From Colocasia esculenta (lineage: Eukaryota; Streptophyta; Magnoliopsida; Alismatales; Araceae), in the NCBI GenBank assembly GCA_014218235.1, contig CM024753.1, positions 185,604,348-185,668,347 of the forward strand: a DNA stretch of 64,000 nt, read 5' to 3'. The position numbers were made by a program, and so were the translations under genes. Of this stretch, positions 35,701 through 44,700 are shown in pieces. The notes below the pieces were generated by a model. It did not search any database, had not been told where the DNA came from, and worked only from the letters and a program-made list of their open reading frames with translations. The first letter of the stretch is position 1; each line of letters opens with the position of its first letter.

Positions 35701-38700
35701 ATATATACGATATTTATAATGTATAATATATATTACTAATATGATATAATAATATATATATATGAGACGAATCTGACCGAATCGATGGAATCGAGAATCG
35801 GGATTTTCCATGATTCGCCCCGATTCGGGAGAATCGGGCCGATCCGATTCGATCCGCCAAACCCTGAGTGTATCACATCAAGACTTAAACAAACTTGTAA
35901 AACTTAAAAAAAAAGTCTTGAGGAATTAATTAATTTGTAGGGCTTTTACTGCAAATCTGCAGTCCCTGCCCTCAGTGCGCAGAAGCAGTATCCTAGGGTT
36001 TTGCCCTATATTGAACTCCTTTGGGTATGCCTTCTCTTCTTCTTCTTCTTCTTCTTAGTGCTGACCTAGTTACTTCTGTTTTCTTCTCTTTCTCTTCTCC
36101 TTCTTCTCTTTGGCTTAGGGAACACCTCTTAGCTGGCTTGCCATTTTCTCCTCTTTTTCCTGTGTTTTTCTTGGCCTTGGATGTAAGGGTGCTTCCCACT
36201 TTGTACAGAGGGAGAGGGGGCAGCAATGGGGGAAGGCAGTGGCAGCCTTTCTTACTTTATTTAGAACCTCACAAGTGAGATGCACTGGTTGAATTTTTCT
36301 TTCCATCCTTTGCTCTTCCTTGCTGGGCCTACTCATTACCTGTTTTGAAACCTCACCAGTGTTATGCACTAGCGGGGTTTTGAACTAAGCAAGGCTGCCA
36401 GGGCTTTTCTCATTTTGAATCCCACCGGTATCATGCACTTTTGGGGATTTAAAATGGATTGACAGTGAGGGGCACCCATCATCATCATCAGAGCTTTATC
36501 CCATTATTTGTTATTCACTGGCGGGGTTTTGAACTAAGGTATCGTTTGGAACTGCGGTAGCGAGAGATTTTGAAACCAAAATCTCTGACAAAATCTACCA
36601 CAATTTCAAACGTCTTCTGTTGTTTCGGGGTGTGTGAAAATCGCTGCGTCCATTGGAAGAGTGAGATAGAGAGAAAAAATTATCTCACTCCCCCCTTGCA
36701 AAAGCGTAACGGAGGCCGCTTTTGAAGATTTTGATTGGGCGACGATGGTACTCTGTCGTCCTTGCTCTTTGCCGACGGTTTTTACCTTTTTTTAATTTTG
36801 TTTAAAAAGTTTCACAGCTTTCACACAAACGACGCGGCTGGCGAGGTAAAAGCAACCATCTGATAGCTTTTGCAGAGAAATCGGCCTTTGTAAATTTTCT
36901 ATTTGTAAATAGCTATTCCAAACGATGCCTAAGTAAGGCAGCCATGGCTTTTCTCATTTTGAATCCCATTGGTATCATGCACCTTTGGGGATTTGAAATG
37001 GATTGATAGTGAGGGGCACCCATCATCATCATCATCAGAGCTTTATCCCATTATTTGGGGTTGGCTACATGATTCTTTTTTTGTCAGAGATTTCTATCAA
37101 GTGTTGTATTCGTGTTTAAACCCAACAAGTTAAAGTCCTTCCTAATAACATCGCACCATCTCATTTTAGCCCTTCTCTAACTCTTTTTTGGCACCCACTA
37201 AGATTTGATCACTTCTTCTAACCGACGCCGAGTTAGGGCAACAGTGCACGTGTCCAAACCACCTGAGTCTATTTTCTCTCCTTTTTCTAACAATTAGAGC
37301 TATCCTCAAGTCCTCACAGAAGCGTGCATTCTTAATCTTATCTTTCTTAATCTTACCACACATCTATGTCAGCATCCTCATCTCTATTACCTATTTTTTA
37401 TTAATGTGTTCCTTACGCACTATCTAACACTCAGTACCATATAACAAAGTAGGTCTCACAACCATTCTATAAAACTTCCCTTTAAGTTTCACAGGTATAC
37501 GACGATCACAGAGGACTCCTGATGCACTTCTCCATTTTAACCAACCTGCGTTAATCCTTATTTTGACATCCATGAGAGGGGTTTTGAAATGGCCATGCAA
37601 TGTGGGGGGTGGACATGTATTTCTTTATTTTGAATCACACTGGTGTATGGTGGGGGGGGAGGGGGGGTGTTGTTGAGTTTCCTTATGTTGAATCCCACCG
37701 GTGTTATGCACTAGTGGGGATCTGAAATGGCCTAGCAGTGAGCGGTGGCCACTAAGTTACCTTATTTTGAATCCTAATGGCGTCATGCATCGATGGCGAT
37801 TTGAAATGGCCAAGCCATAAGGGGTGGCCACTGAGTTTCCTTTTTTTGATGCACCGGTGGGGATTTGAAATGGCCAAAAAGTGAGGGGTGGCCACGGAGT
37901 TTTCTTATTTTGAATCCCACCAGTGCCATGCACCAATGGGGAATTCCTATTTGAATAGGAGATGGAAGACAGCGAGGCTTGCCCTTTTTGAAATTCCCAT
38001 TTGAAGAGGAAAGGGAGGGCGGCCAGACCTACTTCCTTTTAAATCTTACCAGTGTCATACACTAGTGAGGATTGGGAATAGCTTGAATATGGCAAGAGGG
38101 AGAGAGTTTGACTTGGACTAGAGATGGAGTTTCTTTTATCTAATGAGGTTCCTATTAACGGAAGGGTGCAGGCCGGTCATGGTAGTGTTAGGACTGGGGG
38201 GGGGGGGAGGGGGAGGAAATAGCGGGAAGGGGACCCTCCCCACTTTGGACCTGCTGCACCCCCCTTCTCCTCTCTTCTTTCCTTTTTCTTTACAAATAGG
38301 GGCCGCCCCCTTCAACCAGGGGAGGGAGAGGCTTTTTGGTGCACCCCCTAGGGGAAGATCAGCCAGCTGAAAGGGGCTTCTTGGGCTGGCTTTGCAAAGA
38401 CACAAGTGTTCGAGGTTTTTTTTTTTTTCCTAATTCCTTTTATACACCATGGCATATGTGACTGTATGAGTGTGCCTCCTTCCTCATTGAAATCCATGTA
38501 TTATGAAGAATAAAGCTTTTAAAGGAGTTCAAAAGCAGTCATTTTATTTAACTGCAATGCTGGTCCTTATATGTGCATTTTCATTTATGTTGATGAAAGA
38601 CTTCTAGACTAACATTGACTACGAGACACATAATGGAATGTTTATCTTTTTCATATGGGAACTTTATCAATTGCAGGAGAAGGTTAATGTTTACTTTATG

Positions 38701-41700
38701 GAAGCCTTCAAGACTGTGGATATTGTGGTAACACCTACGACTGGGTATGACTGCCTTGCTAGTATATTAAATTAATATTTGTTTACTATGGTTCACAAAA
38801 ATGTTATGTTTACTTTATTAAATGATTTATTTCTTGATTTTTTTTTCAATATTTGGTGCTCTTGTTTGACTTAATTCAAAAATACCTACTGCTAATACTC
38901 AAGTTTTTTCAGGTGCTGTTATCAATAGTTAGGAGAAATCATCATATTCCATAGTCGATAGTTTTCAAATTGATTTCTTGAATTCTTTTCACTTGCAACC
39001 AAGTCAAGTAATTTCATCTGTCCCTGAAAGAGTGAAACATGTCAAATGGAAGCAGACAATAAATTTATAGATTGTAGATGGCATGAGTTTGTTAAAATAG
39101 TAGTGATACTCATCCAAATGTGATTAGTCATGTTCCTTTTGGTTTTATCTTTACAAAGTGTCTAATTCCAGAGGAAAAGTGCTTCATTTCAGAAGATTGT
39201 GGAACAGTTGATGGGGGGGGGGGGGACTCAGAGAGAAAAGAAAATGCATTGGATGTCAAATGTTGGTCCATGATCCTGAGAATGAGGTTGTTGCGTACTT
39301 GGTTGTCTGGAGAGGATGGAAATTAGTTTGCACTCAACCTTAATGAGTCGGTGGGTTTGCTCAAGCATTGTGCAAAGAGTTTGGGCTTTTCAGGAATTTC
39401 AAAAGGAACATGGGGGCATTTCTTGATTCTAATCAGAAAAGCACTGAGACACTAACCCCTATGTGATTTCTGTATAACTACATAAGTTGTCCAGAAGTTT
39501 GAACACATGCATCATACTCCGGGAAGAGTTTGTCTAGTGTTTTGTGTTCAGAGTTCTGCTTTTAGGATGATGTTTATCTTCAGTTTTCCTTTTTTGTTCT
39601 AACGAATCGTAGTGGGTTGCAGTGATGGCTATCCTGTGTGAGGGATCTTGAGGAAACTCTCCTCCTGTTGACTATTCTTACTTGGTTTCTTTGAGAAGTC
39701 AGCAGAATAGATATGGCAAGATAGAACAGACCATAAAGTATTAATGGATTATTACAAAAAGTTTGTTGATGGCTTATTGAGTAATAAAGACTGTATACAT
39801 GCTCATTAACTGGTGATAAAGGGTCTGAATATAGAGATGTGTTCATTTTTCTTCCTCTTTTTTCCTTGGCTTTTTAGCCAAGGGAGTGCAGGGAAGAGAG
39901 TGGCAATTACTATTTGTTCCTGCTTACGCACATGGGATACATCTGATATGTTGAAGTGAGTTCATACTCGAGTTTCTTCAGTATTCTGGGTGCCCTCAAA
40001 TAAAACAGGTTATTTCACTCGCATTTAAGATGAGTGAATCAACTTTTTTGATGGCACGACAAGTGAATCTCGGCAGCCTACAACAGTTTCCATGTCATTC
40101 TGCTTTTGGGTATCATGAATCTATTAGGATGGATATCATCAATTTTTCACCAGGATGATATTGCAGAATACCTTCTATTAGATGTTTAATAGAGGACTTC
40201 CTTTTAAAAGGACGTTTACATTCTTATGTGGTTGTTATCTTGTAAACATGTTCTGCTATATCAAATAACTATCTTCTTATCAGCACACTGGTTTATACTT
40301 TGCATGAATAATTGGCTACTTGTCACTGAAAAATAAGCATGAATTTTAGTATTGGAAGCTCCATCAAGTTTCATGGATAAGCAAGATCACTTTTACTTGA
40401 TTTTTATTTCTTAGTTTCTTGATTAACTTGAGTTATCTGTGGGGAAAGGACACTGAAGCTCAACTTCCTCCATAAAACTGCATTGTCTTTTACTTCAGGA
40501 GAAAAGTATTGCTCAAAGAAAAAACATCATACATCTGCAAAATGCATATTATAGGTTCCTTTGCACAATGCAGAAAAGAACTTCTGTCATATAGCTTTTC
40601 CTACAACTGTCATTGTTATGCTTATGCTCCTCTGTGAGTAACAAAGGCAGATCCTTAGTTTTCTGCAGCATTGTTCTGCAAAAAGAAATGGCTTCAGAGA
40701 TTGTCTAGATTTGTGCCTTAGAAGTAAAGATGCTTTCTTGGAGATTGTAGAATGAAACACTTTTTTAGATGATTAATTGATGAACTCAGTTTTGTTTGCA
40801 TGACAGAATGACTGCACCTAAAATTCCTTCAAGTTCTCTCAAGTCTGGGGAATCAAATTATGAAGTCTCAGGCAAGTTTATTTTGTATTATTTATTGGCA
40901 CCATTCTTCTGTCGATTTGGCAGTCTTTGTGAAACAAGTTGTCTTGTATGAATATGCCTGATCATGTACACAGGGCATGTCCTCCTTCATTTACCTTTTT
41001 TGATAACAGCATTAAGTCTTAATGGCTTTAGGGAACATTGACTATTTGTGCTTTACGCCCAGCAGACTAATGTAAAATGATTTGATCATCAGGTGTCCTA
41101 CATAAGCTAGGATGAGCTGTATTCAAGTAAGCTATATTCAATTTACTAATCATTTTAAGGGTTCAACTGGTGGGGTTGCTAGGCAAGTCCATGAGACAAT
41201 GGACTTTATGGTGCCTGGGCATTAAGAAAACTCCTTGTTTTGCTTTCATCCAGCTGGCAAATTCACAGGCTAGCTTGGGTTTTGTCAGGTCTGGCCCAGT
41301 GAAATTCCAAACAGGATGCTTGCACACTAGCTATGCTCTCTATGATTTCATAAAACTATTTTCTGCTCTGCGATAGTTTTAGGCCCTTTTTTTTTTAACC
41401 CAGGAACTTATCTAGGACCCTGGGCTGGTCCTTGGTATTTTATTGATTAAATCATGGCAACGTACAAGAGAGGGGGGGGGCAGGAACCACAGGTAGCAGG
41501 AAAATGCAGTAAAAGGGCATCATACCGGACGACAGATCAGAAAGAAACTAGTACATAAGTCAGATTGAAGGCAACCAATTTTTGTCCAGGGTGAAGTGGC
41601 CTCTTGCACGACCCGAAAGCTCCAAATGGCTTTTGTAGATGGCAAACTCATTAGATACACAAGCCTTATTTGCAAGAGCGTCAGCAAGCTGATTAGCTTC

Positions 41701-44700
41701 CCTGTGAATGTAATTGACAGAAGCTCGGTTATGGCTAAGGAGATTAATAATATCCTGCCACATAAAGGAGATTGACCATGGTGGAGTAGAGGATGCATTG
41801 ACGACAATGACCAAAACCTTGCAATTGAGTTCAATTTGATGGATGGTGATGTTTAACTTCCTGCAAAGAGTTAGTCCAGCAAGCAAAGCAAGTGCCTCCA
41901 TGGTGAGGCTTGATACATAACCGAATGAGCAAGAAAAGGCGAAGCATAGATTACCGTACTCATCCCGGACCGCACCTCCTCCTCCAGACGGTCCAGGGTT
42001 ACCTTTAGAAGCGCCGTCAATGTTGAGCTTGAGACGACCTGATGGTGGTAGCACCCACGGACCAATTTAACTCTTGGTTCAATACACATGGAAGAAGTAC
42101 TGATACTGAGGTGTTGTAAAGCTGTTTTTTCCCAAACTCGAATTTTCCTAAAAGACGAATCCACTAGCAGGGCGGAACATGCCCAATCAATTTGCTTTAC
42201 ACTCCTTTGCGGACAGAATTTCTTGTTATGATGGATATGGTCATTTCTGGCATACCACAAGTGTCTGAGGACAAGAACAGGAGTGGTGTGCTTGAAAATA
42301 GCGAAATCAGTCGATGAAGGAGTAGCAAACCAACTCTGAAGGCATGTGGCGATGGTTGTTAAGTCGAGATTAATACCGATAAGCGAAGTATAGTGTCCCC
42401 ATAAGGCTTTAGCCCAATCCACATGCATGAACCCATGATCCACAAATTCTACTTGAGACTGAGCGCAACAACGACAGCATGAAGCCAGATTTATGCCAAA
42501 TTTTTGTAGATTTTCATCAACTGGGAGCCGGCCTCGGAGGGCACGAAGAGCAAATAAGGATTTAGGCCCTATTTCATCGGAATATTGATTTTAGTATAGC
42601 ATAAATTTTTATGTGAATACCTCAAACTTATAATATTAATATGGAAATTAGTATTAGAATTATGTAAAGGAAGGCGGTGGAACAGTGGAAGAGGACAGAG
42701 TGAATCAGAGATGAGAAATAGAAAACAAAGGAAGTATTGGGATGCTCAAATATAGATTCTAGCACTTCTAATACAGTTGCAGACCTGTACTAGATTTGTT
42801 TTTGACAATAGCTTTGCTAAAAAACTAGTAGAGCATCACCAAACACCCACTATTAGTAGCAATATCTGACCTAATCTTGGTGGAGCTAATCTAAAACACC
42901 CCTTATGTAGTTATATTGCTGTCTTCTGCAGGTGAATAAATTGACAATGTTTCCATGAATACCTACCGAATCCATCACATGCACCATGCATAAATTTAGT
43001 TATGTGACATGCTGACTCCATGACAGGATGCCTTATGAGATTTATATTAGCAGCGAATCTTCTTGGACTGCCTGCAATTTCAATTCCTGTAAGTACATTC
43101 TACTAACTTCTTCTTTGTGCCCTTGTTATGAATGCTTAGTAGCATTTTCTACTCTCATGAATTGAAGAAGTCCATCAAATTTGTCTTGAATAATTCTCAT
43201 TAAATTTAAAAGAGAATACTTATTACTTGCCTGTGGGCTGATCCGTCATGCATGCATGATCTTTATTGACCTGAATGTATGAGTAGATTTCCGTGATCCC
43301 TTACACTAGCATTCAAACAATTAAAATGCTGGGAGCTGGGTAATGCTTTTGACATTCTGAGCTCTGAGAAGGCATGCTCTCTGAGACTTCAAAATGACTG
43401 CTAAAACATTCCAATAAAGAGTTGGCGAGAATATAGTTTCGTCTGCAGAGCTGCTGGCATGGTTGAGTGTGTCAGGATGTCTTAATTCATACTCTGTGAT
43501 GGTTGATAAGAGTGTACTTATGGTTACTGATTTTTGCTCACCAGAGTGGTCTCTGATCATGAATCACATTTTAAGGTTGTGTACCTTCAAATTAGTATCA
43601 TTATGACAATGGTTTTTGCCACTTCAAGCATCTATTTTAAATATTGTGGAAATTCACTGTGCATTGATCATTTGCGTACTGGTGGCAAGTATCATTTTGT
43701 TTGCCGGATGTCTAATATTGTGTTCCTTTGGGTGGATCTATTAACAAAGTGACCCAAGGGCAATGTCATACCTGCCTTTATGTAATAAGCAGTAAATGTT
43801 TCTATTTCTTAGAAGAAGAAAGGAAAGAAAAAGGGAATATTGGCTGATGAGCATTCACATGTTGGGCCCCTGTAAACACCCGATTTCCCATTTGAGTTCT
43901 GAAGTGACCATCACTTTTCCTTTTCATAAGAGAGAAGCCTCTGACGAATTGTGAATGTGATGAAAGATTAAAATAAATGAAATCCAATTTAGGAAAAGGA
44001 AACAACGGCTGACATCCAATAGTTCAAATTTTTTTTGGACCTTTTGCCCGTGCAGCTATGCCAAATGCTATCCTTTGACAAGGTATAATACCAGATTAGA
44101 AATGTCCCCTATTTTCTCCTTTAGTTCATGACGTATAAGGTATGTAGGACTACAAGATTCAAATGCAGGAGTCTTCACATAGGGTGTGTTTGGGATTTCA
44201 TAAAATTGGATGGAAAACTCTACTTTCTGAGAAAAATTGTTTGTCTATGGTTATATACTGTAGGAAAATAAACTGTTATGGAAAAAAATTTGTTCCTTGG
44301 GGGGAACCACCACCACAAAAGTTTTCCTTTCTCTGGATGTAAGATATTTTCTTCTGAAAAAAAAACTCAAGCTTCTCTCTCTCTCTCTCTTCACAATGAC
44401 TTAGATTCAGTGTTTGCCGGTACAGTACTTGACTTTTCCTGACAAACCCTAACCATAGATCTTTTTTCCCCTAAGGATGTGTTTTGGTCTGAGAAGCATA
44501 CGCCTTCCTTTCTCCCAAGAATAAAATTTTTTTGGAACCACCAATATCAGTAGAGAACACCTCTGACTAGTTGTTATCTACTTGGGCTTCTCAATGGCTT
44601 GCTGTGGGTGGTGAATAAACAAATTCTAATGTACTAATTTTAAAGCAAGTGGTACATTGAACTGACATCTCTGTGATGGATGGCACTATAAGGATTGTAA

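Larger units (their letters stand above)
36260..38080. repeat. Degenerate ~79-bp minisatellite in intron 15
   Basis: The unit contains gaatcccaccggtgttatgc, then actagtggggatttgaaatg and gaggggtggccactgag. Copies at 37690 and 37769 are 79 bp apart; the next full copy at 37912 follows a shortened one. Diverged copies occur from about 36260. The array is interrupted by a MITE (36538-36929) and by an RTE LINE fragment (37020-37577). Confidence 0.7.

Noticed and set aside
14526..38676. A missing FAAH exon hidden in intron 15 as the cause of the frame problem
   Set aside because: The protein from exon 15 into exon 16 (QRLRRRLM) is colinear with plant FAAH with no residues missing; the break lies inside exon 16.
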